DNA of 64,000 nt from positions 310,001 to 374,000 of the forward strand of contig NZ_BCWU01000002.1 of NCBI RefSeq assembly GCF_001592365.1, given 5' to 3'. Both the position numbers and the translations under genes were made by a program. Shown in pieces: positions 17,021 to 26,408 of the stretch; position 1 is the stretch's first letter; the number at the start of each line of letters is the position of its first letter. The stretch comes from Gordonia hydrophobica NBRC 16057. GTDB taxonomy: Bacteria > Actinomycetota > Actinomycetes > Mycobacteriales > Mycobacteriaceae. A model generated the notes under the pieces. The model did not search any database and was not told where the DNA came from. It saw only the letters and a program-made list of their open reading frames with translations.

Positions 17021-20000
17021 GTGACCGCCGCCGACCGCACCCTGCGTCGTCGCGACGGCGTCGTCGTGGCCGCGATCGCCCTGCTCGTCTCGTTCCTGCA
17101 GCGCCCCGGACTCATTTCGCCGGACACCAAACTCGACCTCACGGCCGATCCGATCGGGTTCCTGACCCGCGCGGCCCATCTGTGGTCGCCGACGGCGCCG
17201 ATGGGCCAGGTGCAGAACCAGGCCTACGGATACTTCTTCCCGCACGGAGCGTTCTTCGCGCTCGGCGACGTGCTGCATCTCCCGCCGTGGATCACCCAGC
17301 GACTGTGGTGGGCGATCCTCCTGACGGTCGGCTTCCTCGGCATCGTCCGCCTCGCCGAAGCACTGCGGATCGGTTCGTTCTGGTCGCGGCTGATCGCCGC
17401 CTGGGCCTTCGTGCTGGCGCCGCGTGTGATGACGACGCTCGGCACCATCTCGTCGGAGACGCTGCCGATGATGCTGGCGCCGTGGGTCCTGCTGCCGGTG
17501 GTCCGCGCCCTCGACGACCGGCGATCGCCGCGCCCGCTCTGGGCCGACGCAGCCCGGTCGGCATGCGCGATCGCCCTGATGGGAGCGGTCAACGCGGTCG
17601 CCACCGTCGCCGCGGTCGCGGTCACGGTGATCTGGTGGCTGATGGTGCTGGTGCGCGACCCGGAGCGGCGTCGAACCCTGGTGTTCGGCGGCTGGTGGTG
17701 CTTGGGCGCGGCCGCCGCGTGCCTGTGGTGGATCGTGCCGTTGCTGATCCTGTCGCGGATCTCGCCGCCGTTCCTCGACTTCATCGAGTCGTCCCGCGTC
17801 ACCACCGAGTGGACCTCGTTGACCGAGGTGCTGCGCGGCACCGATTCCTGGACGCCGTTCGTCTCGTCGGAACGGGCGGTCGGCGCGGTGCTGGTGTCGG
17901 AGCCCGCGGCAGTGGTGGCCACCGGTGTGGTCGCGGCGGCCGGGCTCGCCGGTCTCACCATGCGCGCGATGCCGTTTCGGGGCCGCTTCCTGGTGCTGCT
18001 GGTGGTCGGACTGCTGGCGATCTGCCTCGGCTACCCGGGCGGGCTCTCGTCGCCGGTGCGCGACGCCGTCGTCGCCGTCCTCGACGGTCCGGGCGCCGCA
18101 CTGCGCAATATCCACAAATTCGATCCGCTGGTCCGACTGCCGCTGGTCCTCGGCATCGCGCATCTGCTTTCGCGGGTACGACTTCCGGCTCGCGAGGCCC
18201 ACGTCGAACGGGGTTTCGCCGCGGCGTTGGTGGTGGTGATCGCAGCCTTCGGCTCGGGGTCGCTGCTCTGGACCGGAGGGCTGGCGCCCGCGTCGAGTTA
18301 CCGCGACATCCCCGCGTACTGGCATGACGCCGCCGACTGGCTCCGCGACGCCCAACGCGATTCGGCGTCGCCGACACGAGCGTTGGTGGTTCCGGGCGCG
18401 CCGTTCGCCGATCAACTGTGGGGCCTGACCCGCGACGAGCCGCTGCAGGCACTGGCGCAGGAACCGTGGGCGGTGCGCGATGCGATCCCGCTGACGCCGC
18501 CGGGCGCCATCCGGGCGATGGACTCGGTGGAACGTGCGCTCAGTTCCGGCCGCGGATCCCCCGGCCTGGCCGCCACCCTGGCCCAACAGGGCGTCGGCTA
18601 CGTGGTGCTTCGAGCCGATCTGGACCCGTCGTCGCGGTCGGCGCGGCCGCTGTCGGTGGCCCAGGCCATCACCCGGTCACCGGGTATCACGCAGGTGGCG
18701 CAGTTCGGTCCGACCGTCGCGCCGCCGACGCTCGACGGGGTGGTCGTCGACGACGGACTGCGACCGAAGCTGCCCGCGATCACCGTCTATCGCGTCGACG
18801 GCGCGGCAGGCGGCCCGACGCTGGTCGACGTGGACGCGATGCCTCGGGTGAGCGGCGGCCCGGAGTCCCTCCTGTCGGTGGAAGACGCCCGGCGACGCGC
18901 CGGACTCGGGCCGTTGGGGCCTGCGCTCCTCGCCGCCGACGCCGCGCGCGCGGGACTGCCGCCGTCGTCGATGACCGTCACTGACACCCCGGTCGACCGC
19001 GAGGTGGACTTCGGTCGCGTCGACGACCACTCGTCGGCCATCCGCGCGCCCGACGATCCGCGCCTCACGAAGAACCGCGTCGCGGACTATCCCGTCGACG
19101 GCCAACCGCTGGTTCACGCACAGTGGCTGCTCGACAATCAGCCCGGCCAGGTGCGGGTCACCACGTCGGGCTCGGCGGCCGACGCGACCCAGCCGGGACG
19201 GACCTCGCCGGCCAACGCCGCCGCAGCAGCGTTCGACGACGACGCCGAGACGGCGTGGGTCAGTCGCGGGTTGGAGTCCGCGGTGGGCCAGCGGATGACC
19301 GTGCAGTTCACCCGCCCGCGCACTGATCTCGCTGTCACCGTGACCACCGCGAAGGCGATCGGCCCCGACGTGACGAGCGTGCTGATCTCGACCGACACCG
19401 GCAGCACCGTGGCGCAGGGGCTGGAACCCGGCGTCCCGACCCGCGTGCTGGCGCCGGCCGGGTCCACGAGCCGCGTCGAAGTGCGGGCCATCGCCACCGC
19501 CAACGGTTCGGGCGGCAATCAGTTCGCGATCGCCGACCTGGCCCTGGCCGATGCGAACTCCGGCGTGCCGCTCACCATCCGGCAGCGCACGGTGCTCCCG
19601 ACGCTCGATGCGGCCGACCGCGTCGAGCAGTGGGTGCTGGGACCGGAACTGGGCCAGCGCTCCGATTGCGTCACCGCGCGTGACGGCCGGGTCCGCTGTT
19701 CACCGGCGCTCGGGCTGAGTTCGGAGACGCCCGGTGTCTTCGGCCGCACACTGTCGGTACCGACGACGACGGTCGTCGACCCGACGGTCACCCTGCGGCC
19801 GACGCCGGGCGGCGAACTCTCGGCGCTGCTCGCCCGCCCCGGCGTCATCCACGCCGAGGGCCAGGCGTCGGTGAGCGATCCGCTCGGCAACGCGTCGGCC
19901 GCGGTCGACGGCGACGCCGACACCACCTGGGTGGCGCCCTCCCCCTCCGTGTCGGACCGCAAGAAGTACCGTCCCCGGCTCACGCTGCGTCTTCCGACGG

Positions 20001-21358
20001 CACGCGACGTCTCGGGGCTGCGCATCCAGACGCCCGACGATTACCCCGCCCGACCGACCCGAGTGACGGTGGAACTGCGCTACGGCGATCGCCGCGTCAG
20101 CACTACGACGGCGACGGTCGGCGACGACGGCACCGTCCGTTTCGCGTCGCATCGCGCCGACACCGTGGTGATCACCGTCGAGAAGCGCAGCGATCTGATC
20201 AACATCAACGACCTGGGTTTCGCCGAGGACGCCCCGGTCGGCATCAGCGAGGTCCAGGTGCTTCCCGGCGCGACGAATCAGCCGTTCGACGACGCCCGGC
20301 CCGTCGAGATCCGCTGCGACAGCGATCCGCGCGGGCCGTACGGACTCGGGGTCTCCGCGTCCGGGCAGGTGATCCGGCTGCAGGTCGCCACCACCGCGGG
20401 AGCGCTTCGGCGCGGCGAGCCCGTCACCGCCACCCGCTGTCCTGGACCGCCGCTGACCCTGGCCGCCGGGGAGCAGGAGGTGTCGGTGAATCCGGGCGCC
20501 GCATTCACCGTCGACGCGGTCTCGCTGCGTGTTCCGGATGCCGGCGCCCCGAGCACGACCGCAACGCATCCGCACGTCGACCGCTGGGACGCGACGCGAC
20601 GCGCGGTGACGGTCGACGCCGCCGACGCCGACCGCGTCCTCGTGGTTCCGGAGAGCACCAACCCGGGGTGGCATGCGCGCATCGACGGCCGCGATCTGAC
20701 CTCCGTCGTCGTCAACGGTTGGCAACAGGGCTGGCTGGTACCCGCAGGCACCGCTGGCACCGTGGCACTGACCTACGACCTCGACTCCCCCTACCGCTGG
20801 GCGCTGGGTCTGGGCCTGGCCGCGATGGCCGCACTCTTCCTGCTGACCGCTCTCCACGCCGCACGAGGCGCGCCCCCTCACGCTGGTCGAGTAGGTCGAG
20901 GCGCGCCCCCTCACGCTGGTCGAGTAGGTCGAGGCGCGCCCCTTCTCCACGCACCTCCCCACGCTGGTCGAGTAGGTCGAGGCGCTAGCCGAGACCGTAT
21001 CGAGACCGCCGCACCCCGCAACCCAACCACGACCACAGCCCCAACCAACCCAACTACCACCCTCACCACCACTCTCACCCTCACCCTCACCACCGCCGCC
21101 CTCCTCGCCGCCTTCCTCCTCACCGGCCCCTGGGGCGCCGCGATCGCGGCCGTCACCGGGGCGGTGGTCTGGCGGCTGCCCGAACGACGTCGGCCGGTGC
21201 TGACGTTCGGTGCGATGCTCGCCGCGACGGCGGTGCTGGCCGCCGGTCCGTGGCACAGCGGCGTCGCCTACACCGGGGACAGCGCGTGGGGGCAGGCACT
21301 GGCGCTGATCGCGGTCACCGCCGCGGTCGCGTCGGCCATCGTGCGACGACGCGAGTGA
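17021..21358 (+). CDS. aftD: Alpha-(1->3)-arabinofuranosyltransferase AftD
   Basis: The 1445-residue GT-C protein adds arabinofuranose from decaprenyl-phospho-arabinose to arabinogalactan and lipoarabinomannan. About a dozen membrane segments occupy residues 10-480. Long extracellular beta-rich domains of the F5/8-type carbohydrate-binding sort follow (for example around 720-850 and 930-1050). C-terminal membrane segments begin near 1262. Residues about 1281-1326 are not typical: they are encoded by the dispersed repeat at 20865-21008 and give tandem GRGAPPHAGRV units, followed by a Thr/Pro-rich run. The start is GTG at 17021. M. tuberculosis AftD is about 1400 residues. Confidence 0.88.
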   Translation: MTAADRTLRRRDGVVVAAIALLVSFLQRPGLISPDTKLDLTADPIGFLTRAAHLWSPTAPMGQVQNQAYGYFFPHGAFFALGDVLHLPPWITQRLWWAILLTVGFLGIVRLAEALRIGSFWSRLIAAWAFVLAPRVMTTLGTISSETLPMMLAPWVLLPVVRALDDRRSPRPLWADAARSACAIALMGAVNAVATVAAVAVTVIWWLMVLVRDPERRRTLVFGGWWCLGAAAACLWWIVPLLILSRISPPFLDFIESSRVTTEWTSLTEVLRGTDSWTPFVSSERAVGAVLVSEPAAVVATGVVAAAGLAGLTMRAMPFRGRFLVLLVVGLLAICLGYPGGLSSPVRDAVVAVLDGPGAALRNIHKFDPLVRLPLVLGIAHLLSRVRLPAREAHVERGFAAALVVVIAAFGSGSLLWTGGLAPASSYRDIPAYWHDAADWLRDAQRDSASPTRALVVPGAPFADQLWGLTRDEPLQALAQEPWAVRDAIPLTPPGAIRAMDSVERALSSGRGSPGLAATLAQQGVGYVVLRADLDPSSRSARPLSVAQAITRSPGITQVAQFGPTVAPPTLDGVVVDDGLRPKLPAITVYRVDGAAGGPTLVDVDAMPRVSGGPESLLSVEDARRRAGLGPLGPALLAADAARAGLPPSSMTVTDTPVDREVDFGRVDDHSSAIRAPDDPRLTKNRVADYPVDGQPLVHAQWLLDNQPGQVRVTTSGSAADATQPGRTSPANAAAAAFDDDAETAWVSRGLESAVGQRMTVQFTRPRTDLAVTVTTAKAIGPDVTSVLISTDTGSTVAQGLEPGVPTRVLAPAGSTSRVEVRAIATANGSGGNQFAIADLALADANSGVPLTIRQRTVLPTLDAADRVEQWVLGPELGQRSDCVTARDGRVRCSPALGLSSETPGVFGRTLSVPTTTVVDPTVTLRPTPGGELSALLARPGVIHAEGQASVSDPLGNASAAVDGDADTTWVAPSPSVSDRKKYRPRLTLRLPTARDVSGLRIQTPDDYPARPTRVTVELRYGDRRVSTTTATVGDDGTVRFASHRADTVVITVEKRSDLININDLGFAEDAPVGISEVQVLPGATNQPFDDARPVEIRCDSDPRGPYGLGVSASGQVIRLQVATTAGALRRGEPVTATRCPGPPLTLAAGEQEVSVNPGAAFTVDAVSLRVPDAGAPSTTATHPHVDRWDATRRAVTVDAADADRVLVVPESTNPGWHARIDGRDLTSVVVNGWQQGWLVPAGTAGTVALTYDLDSPYRWALGLGLAAMAALFLLTALHAARGAPPHAGRVGRGAPPHAGRVGRGAPLLHAPPHAGRVGRGASRDRIETAAPRNPTTTTAPTNPTTTLTTTLTLTLTTAALLAAFLLTGPWGAAIAAVTGAVVWRLPERRRPVLTFGAMLAATAVLAAGPWHSGVAYTGDSAWGQALALIAVTAAVASAIVRRRE
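20865..21008. repeat. Dispersed repeat inside aftD with 33-bp in-frame units
   Basis: Two exact 33-bp units (20865-20897, 20898-20930) and a third, altered unit continue into a complete copy of the dispersed repeat (CCCACGCTGGTCGAGTAGG at about 20956, ending ATCGAGACC). Because 33 is a multiple of 3, the aftD frame stays open. Each unit carries a GGCGCGCC site. Confidence 0.75.
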
Positions 21359-21386
21359 TCAGGCGGCGCAACGAGCAGCGGCCCGC

Positions 21387-21815
21387 TCACACCAGGACCG
21401 TTGCCAGCGCGATGCCGACGCCGATCACCGCGAAGGCCCCGTGGGCCAGCACCAGCCCGATCGGAAGGTTCTGCTCGGGGCCCGCGCCGTCGGCCGACGC
21501 CAACTGGGTGGCGCGCGGACGGTAGCTGGGGATCCAGCGCACGAACATCGTGATGCCGAGGACGGCCGCGATCACCATGAGCGCGACGGCGACCCACGCC
21601 GCGTACTGGCGGCCGATCACGACGAAGCACACCCACGCGGTCACGGCGGCGATTCCGAAGACCATGTGCCCGAGGACCAGTTCCGCAGGCAGTCGTCGAT
21701 GACGGCCGCGCTTCGTGGTCGCCCGCTGCACGTCACCCATCGTCATCCATGCTCCGACGGTCACGGCCCCGGTCACGCCGACGCAGATCAGCACAATCAG
21801 CCCGGCTACACCCAT
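21387..21815 (-). CDS. Four-helix membrane protein, unknown
   Basis: The 142-residue protein has four predicted membrane segments (residues 2-24, 50-70, 72-92, 119-140) separated by short basic loops (TTKRGRHRR, WIPSYRPR). It has no cysteine or histidine pattern pointing to an enzyme or metal site. It is convergent with aftD and separated from the acyltransferase by 47 bases. I do not recognise the family. Confidence 0.6.
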   Translation of the reverse strand: MGVAGLIVLICVGVTGAVTVGAWMTMGDVQRATTKRGRHRRLPAELVLGHMVFGIAAVTAWVCFVVIGRQYAAWVAVALMVIAAVLGITMFVRWIPSYRPRATQLASADGAGPEQNLPIGLVLAHGAFAVIGVGIALATVLV

Positions 21816-21862
21816 TGCTCAGACATTAGGCGAACCGGACGGCATCACGTGACCGCGGGGCG

Positions 21863-23050
21863 TCAACCGGGACGGCCTGCCGAAACAGTCTCGCTGCGCC
21901 CGACGGCCCGGCGGCGCTCCCACTGCGACAGCCACGACCGCAGCGGCTGTTCCACGAACGCGTAGCTCGCGGCCGAGACGGCGATGGTCGCGATCACCGT
22001 CATCGTCCACACCAGCACGAACTGGCCGGCGAACATCGGGACCCCGAACAGGCCGAACACGATCGACAGCACGGCCAGATGCCAGATGAAGATCCCGTAC
22101 GACCACCGCCCCAGGGCGTTCATGACCGGCGAGTCCAAGAATCGGAACGGACCGTCGCCCAGCACGAGCGGCGCCAGGACCGCATAGGCGGCGACCGCAC
22201 CGAGCGCCATCTTGATCACGTACGTCGCATGCGTCATGTCGCCGAGACCCACCGGCCCCGCGATCGGCGTGCACGCCAGCCCATAGGAGACCACGAACAC
22301 GGCGGCCATCACCCTGCGGTCGGCGCTGATCCGGATCACCCGGGAACGACGCGTCGTCGCGCCGACGGCGAGGGCCGCCGTGATCTCCGCGAGCAGCAGT
22401 CCCGCGATGAACCACGAGAGATAGCCGGGCAGCCAATTGCGGGCTTCGACGCCGTCCGGCAGGTTCACCAGGCGAGTGATCCAGGTCCATCCGAGGCTGA
22501 CGGCCGCGACCGCGAGCAGAATCGGCACGCGGTGCCCGGCCCGCGCCCCGCGCGCCCGGTACAGGGCCAGCCCGAGCACCGGCAGCACCGCGTAGAACGC
22601 CACTTCCACCGACAGACTCCACATCTGGGTAAGCCCGGGCGCCAAGGTCAGCGGCACGAACACCTGCGTCAGACTCAGATTGGCCAGCCACACGGTGAGC
22701 GACGCGCCGCGCGCCTGCGGCAACAACAGCAGCACCACCGCCACGACCAGCGCATACGCCGGCCAGATCCGGACGACGCGGTGCCGGAAGTAGCGGCCGA
22801 CGGCGGGACGCGGTGCCGCGTCGTCCCGGGCGGCCGCCGCATACGGCCGCCACAGCAGGAAGCCGCTGAGCGCGAAGAAGAGAGCGACGGCGAGGTCGAG
22901 TCTGCCGAGCACCTCGCCGAGCACCGGCCACTCGGTCGCCCGCGTCTGGAACGCCACGTGGGTCGTCAGCACCCCGATCGACGCCACCGCCCGCAACCCT
23001 TCGAGTTGCGGATAGAAGCGCCGGGACGGCGCAGTCGGAGAGGCAGCCAT
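21863..23050 (-). CDS. Membrane acyltransferase, AT3 family (Rv0228-like)
   Basis: The 395-residue protein is an acyltransferase-3 membrane enzyme with about ten helices. The N-terminal signature LEGLRAVASIGVLTTHV contains the Arg and His conserved in this family; RIWPAY and WSLSVEVAFY follow. These enzymes O-acylate extracytoplasmic sugars or lipids. The ATG at 23050 begins MAASPTAPSRRFYPQLEG. The neighbouring DUF3068 gene at 23109 is divergent, 58 bases away, reproducing the Rv0227c-Rv0228 pair (from memory). The acceptor here is unknown. Confidence 0.8.
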   Translation of the reverse strand: MAASPTAPSRRFYPQLEGLRAVASIGVLTTHVAFQTRATEWPVLGEVLGRLDLAVALFFALSGFLLWRPYAAAARDDAAPRPAVGRYFRHRVVRIWPAYALVVAVVLLLLPQARGASLTVWLANLSLTQVFVPLTLAPGLTQMWSLSVEVAFYAVLPVLGLALYRARGARAGHRVPILLAVAAVSLGWTWITRLVNLPDGVEARNWLPGYLSWFIAGLLLAEITAALAVGATTRRSRVIRISADRRVMAAVFVVSYGLACTPIAGPVGLGDMTHATYVIKMALGAVAAYAVLAPLVLGDGPFRFLDSPVMNALGRWSYGIFIWHLAVLSIVFGLFGVPMFAGQFVLVWTMTVIATIAVSAASYAFVEQPLRSWLSQWERRRAVGRSETVSAGRPG

Positions 23051-23108
23051 GTCGTCGACCAGGGTATCGGGAACCGTGGCAGCGGTGCCTCCGCATACAG
23101 TCGGTGCC

Positions 23109-24191
23109 ATGTCCGAACGCGCCTCCGCCGACGCCCCGCGATTCTCGGCCCGGGACCTGCTGGCGCCGACCGCGATCTTCTTCGGCACACTGCTGGTGGC
23201 AGCGGCGGTCGCCATGGGACCGCTGATCGGTTCGGGCCTCACCAAGGTCCCGCTCAGCATCGACCGGACGTCGGTGTCGGACGGCGCGGACGACACCGAC
23301 GTCCTGAACCGCTGCTCCCTCGACGCCCCGGCGGCCCAGGTCCTGCAGGCACGCGTGCAGCAACGACGTCGCGTCGTCGCGGTCCGCCCCGCCGACGCGG
23401 ATGTGGTGACCTTGCAGGCGGGAACCGCGCTCGGCGTCGACGAGTATCTGGTCGACGGCAAGCGGGTGGACGCCGAGAAGGTCTGCAAGGAGGCGACGCT
23501 CACCGCGATCATCGACCGGGTGACCCTCGATCGGCGGAGCGCGTCGCCGCGAGCGGACTCCAGCATCCAGTACGACGACGCGCGTGCCGCGGTCCCGGTT
23601 CCCGACCGGCGCGGCCGCACCTATGTTCTGCCGTTCGGCTTCGACCAGCCGGGCGACTACTTCGATCCGGTGACCAGGCAGACGCTGCCGCTGCAGAACG
23701 TCGGCGAGACGGAGGTGGCGGGGCGGACCGTCGCACACCTGCGGACGCTGGTTCCCGACACCGACATCGGCGCGCTCGGCACCGACCCGCGCGGCGTGAT
23801 CGCGAAACCCGCATCGTGGTTCGGCCGATTCGCCGGCGTCTCACCGACCACCGATCTCACGGCCACACTGCACCACCGGGCCACCGTCGATCTGTTCGTC
23901 GACACCGCGACCGGCGTCGTCGTCGACGAGCGCCTCGAGGTCCATGAGGAGTACCGGTTCACCGCGGACACCGTCGGCGAGAACAGCGCTCTGGCCGACT
24001 ATCGATTGACCAACCTGAGCACCGTCCTCACCGGCGACGCGCAGACGCGGACCGACGGCGCCGCGCAGGCCGCCGACCGCGCGTGGCCGGTCACGCTGAC
24101 CACGGTGATCCTGCCGATCGTGTTCGGCGTCCTCGGCGGTGTCGTGCTCATCGTCACCGGGATCATCCTGTGGCGCCGATCCCGCACCTGA
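23109..24191 (+). CDS. DUF3068 envelope protein (PgfA / Rv0227c family)
   Basis: The 360-residue protein has one membrane segment near each end (about 19-41 and 330-352) with a large extracellular beta-rich domain between. This is the DUF3068 layout. Members in mycobacteria and corynebacteria (MSMEG_0317/PgfA, NCgl2760) have been linked to lipoarabinomannan maturation and mycolate transport (from memory). The ATG at 23109 precedes MSERASADAP. The acyltransferase is divergent upstream, and the flippase-like gene converges 3 bases after the stop. Confidence 0.82.
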   Translation: MSERASADAPRFSARDLLAPTAIFFGTLLVAAAVAMGPLIGSGLTKVPLSIDRTSVSDGADDTDVLNRCSLDAPAAQVLQARVQQRRRVVAVRPADADVVTLQAGTALGVDEYLVDGKRVDAEKVCKEATLTAIIDRVTLDRRSASPRADSSIQYDDARAAVPVPDRRGRTYVLPFGFDQPGDYFDPVTRQTLPLQNVGETEVAGRTVAHLRTLVPDTDIGALGTDPRGVIAKPASWFGRFAGVSPTTDLTATLHHRATVDLFVDTATGVVVDERLEVHEEYRFTADTVGENSALADYRLTNLSTVLTGDAQTRTDGAAQAADRAWPVTLTTVILPIVFGVLGGVVLIVTGIILWRRSRT

Positions 24192-24193
24192 GT

Positions 24194-25411
24194 TCAGATG
24201 CGGTCGGGGCCGCGACCGGACCGTTCCAGCGTCAGCCACGCCGCGGTGGCGGCCACCGCGCACGCGGCCGCGATCACCGACACCGCGACGAGGCCGGTCA
24301 CCGAGCCGACGGCCGTCACGATCACGACCACTTCCACCACCAGCACCGCGAGGGCGGGCAGCGCGCCCCGCGCGCGATTGCGGGCGATGGCCGTCAGCAG
24401 CATCAACTGCAATACCGCGAGCAGCGCGCCGGCGAGCGCGAACGCCCACATCAGTCCGGCGACGCCGCGGTAGTCGTCGGAGATCACGATCGGCACCAGC
24501 GGCCCGCCGACGGCGGCGAGGACCGTCAAACCCGCCCCGATCGCGGCGAGCACGGCGACGGCGCGCCGCAACGCCGCCGCCGACCGCACCGGATCGGCGA
24601 GCCTCGGGTACGCGACCACCCCGATGGCCTGCGGCAGCCAGAACGCGGCTTTGGTGGCGACGGCGCCCAGCGCATAGACCCCTGCGTCGGCGGGCGAGAG
24701 CACCGCCCGCGACAGCAGCAGGTCCACCGACACCGCGACGATCATCACGAACTGCACGCCCGACGCCGCCAGCACCGCCGAGGCAGACACCTCGACGTCG
24801 CGCAACCGGTCCCCCGGAACGCCCTCGCGGGTGGCGATCACACCGACCGCGATCGCGGCGACGACGGTGCCGAGCGTCCCCGCGAGCAGAGCGCCGGTGG
24901 CGTCGGCGCCCGCGACCACGGCGCCGATCACCGGTACCGACCGCAGGATCCCGACCGCGGCGAGCACCGACCCGAGGAGCCGGAACCGCCCGGCGCCCTG
25001 CAGAAATCCCTGTCCGCCCGCGATCACGGCGAGCGGGGCAGCGCTGCTCAGGGACGCCGCCGTCGCAGCCGGTCCGGTGCGCGCCACCGCCATCATCACC
25101 AGCGTCGCGACCACCGACAGCGCCGCGACCGCGAGGAAGACCACGCCGATCAGGCGCCGCAACCGCGCGGGCGACGATCCCCGGACCACCTGCCGGGCGA
25201 TCACCGCCTGCAGCGCGAGCGCGGGAACGGACGCTACGAGCATCGCGGCGCCCAGCACCGCGAACTCGCCGTACCCGTCCGGACCCAGCAGGCGACTCGC
25301 GGGCACCTGGACGACGTAGGCGAGGACGTTCGCCAGCAGCGTTCCCGCCGTCACCCAGCCGACCGAACGCACCACGGCGTCGCGGCGAAGCGGTGCGGCA
25401 CGGGAGACCAT
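24194..25411 (-). CDS. Polysaccharide flippase-like membrane protein (MOP/Wzx type)
   Basis: The 405-residue protein is very hydrophobic with about 12-14 membrane helices and lacks soluble domains. Its opening (VGWVTAGTLLANVLAYVVQ, then ASRLLGPDGYGEFAVL) is the classic start of Wzx/O-antigen flippases of the MOP superfamily. It may move a lipid-linked oligosaccharide. ATG at 25411 was preferred; in-frame ATGs at 25450 and 25513 would add poorly conserved residues. It is divergent from the CitE-like gene. I know of no equivalent in the M. tuberculosis Rv0224c-Rv0228 locus. Confidence 0.75.
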   Translation of the reverse strand: MVSRAAPLRRDAVVRSVGWVTAGTLLANVLAYVVQVPASRLLGPDGYGEFAVLGAAMLVASVPALALQAVIARQVVRGSSPARLRRLIGVVFLAVAALSVVATLVMMAVARTGPAATAASLSSAAPLAVIAGGQGFLQGAGRFRLLGSVLAAVGILRSVPVIGAVVAGADATGALLAGTLGTVVAAIAVGVIATREGVPGDRLRDVEVSASAVLAASGVQFVMIVAVSVDLLLSRAVLSPADAGVYALGAVATKAAFWLPQAIGVVAYPRLADPVRSAAALRRAVAVLAAIGAGLTVLAAVGGPLVPIVISDDYRGVAGLMWAFALAGALLAVLQLMLLTAIARNRARGALPALAVLVVEVVVIVTAVGSVTGLVAVSVIAAACAVAATAAWLTLERSGRGPDRI

Positions 25412-25489
25412 GCTGACCAGTGTGCACGGCAGGTGCACGATAGACTTCATCGGCAGTATCCACCCGATCGAGACGAGCGTTGACAGTCG

Positions 25490-26404
25490 ATGTACGACAC
25501 CGAACCCTTTCACGAGCCTGATCCGTCCGACGTCGGTTCCCGCATCGACCCGGTACTGGCTCGGAGCTGGCTGCTGGTGAACGGCGCCCAGTACGACCGG
25601 TTCGACGCCGCGTCACGCTCCCGCGCCGACATCGTGATCCTCGACATCGAAGACGCCGTGGCGCCAAAGGACAAGGACAGTGCCCGCGACAACGTGGTCC
25701 GCTGGCTGGCCGACGGGCACTCCGACTGGGTACGGATCAACGGCTTCGGCAGCCCATGGTGGGCGGCCGATCTGGCGGCGTTGACCGGGACGTCCATCGG
25801 CGGCATCATGCTGGCGATGGTGGAGTCGGTCGATCACGTCACCGAGACCGCGCGACGGGTTCCCGGCGTGCCGATCGTCGCGTTGGTCGAGACCGCGCGC
25901 GGGTTGGAGCGAATCACCGAGATCGCATCGGCCAAAGGCACCTTCCGCCTGGCGTTCGGCATCGGCGACTTCCGCCGCGACACCGGTTTCGGTGAACTGC
26001 CGACGACTCTCGCCTACGCGCGGTCGCGGTTCACGATCGCTGCGAAGTCCGCGAACCTGCCGTCGGCGATCGACGGTCCCACCGTCGGCTCCAGCGCCCT
26101 GAAACTGTCGGAGGCGACGGCCGTGAGCTCGGAGTTCGGCATGACCGGCAAGATCTGCCTGACGCCGGACCAGTGCGGGCCGGTCAACGAGGGGCTGTCG
26201 CCGTCGCAGGACGAGATCAAGTGGGCGCGGGAGTTCTTCGCGGAGTTCGAGGCCGACGGCGGCGAGATCCGGAACGGTTCCGACCTGCCTCGCATCGCGC
26301 GCGGCACCAAGATCTTGGAGTTGGCGCGCGCGTACAAGATCGTTCCGGACGATTTCGTCATGAACGATCACATGCCTGCGCCGACCGACACCTACCACTT
26401 CTGA
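25490..26404 (+). CDS. CitE-like HpcH/HpaI lyase
   Basis: The 304-residue protein is a TIM-barrel lyase of the citrate lyase beta-subunit-like family: DIVILDIEDAV with the metal-binding acidic residues, VALVETARGLERI, and FGIGDFRRDTG. Stand-alone actinobacterial CitE proteins cleave or hydrolyse 3-hydroxyacyl-CoA compounds such as malyl- or citramalyl-CoA. It is followed after 4 bases by a membrane protein gene, so translation may be coupled even though the functions seem unrelated. The actual substrate cannot be read off. Confidence 0.75.
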   Translation: MYDTEPFHEPDPSDVGSRIDPVLARSWLLVNGAQYDRFDAASRSRADIVILDIEDAVAPKDKDSARDNVVRWLADGHSDWVRINGFGSPWWAADLAALTGTSIGGIMLAMVESVDHVTETARRVPGVPIVALVETARGLERITEIASAKGTFRLAFGIGDFRRDTGFGELPTTLAYARSRFTIAAKSANLPSAIDGPTVGSSALKLSEATAVSSEFGMTGKICLTPDQCGPVNEGLSPSQDEIKWAREFFAEFEADGGEIRNGSDLPRIARGTKILELARAYKIVPDDFVMNDHMPAPTDTYHF

Positions 26405-26408
26405 CCTC

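Noticed and set aside
16955-18586. 543-codon open frame antisense to aftD
   Set aside because: High-GC shadow: Arg/His/Gln-rich sequence without domains, opposite a recognised gene.
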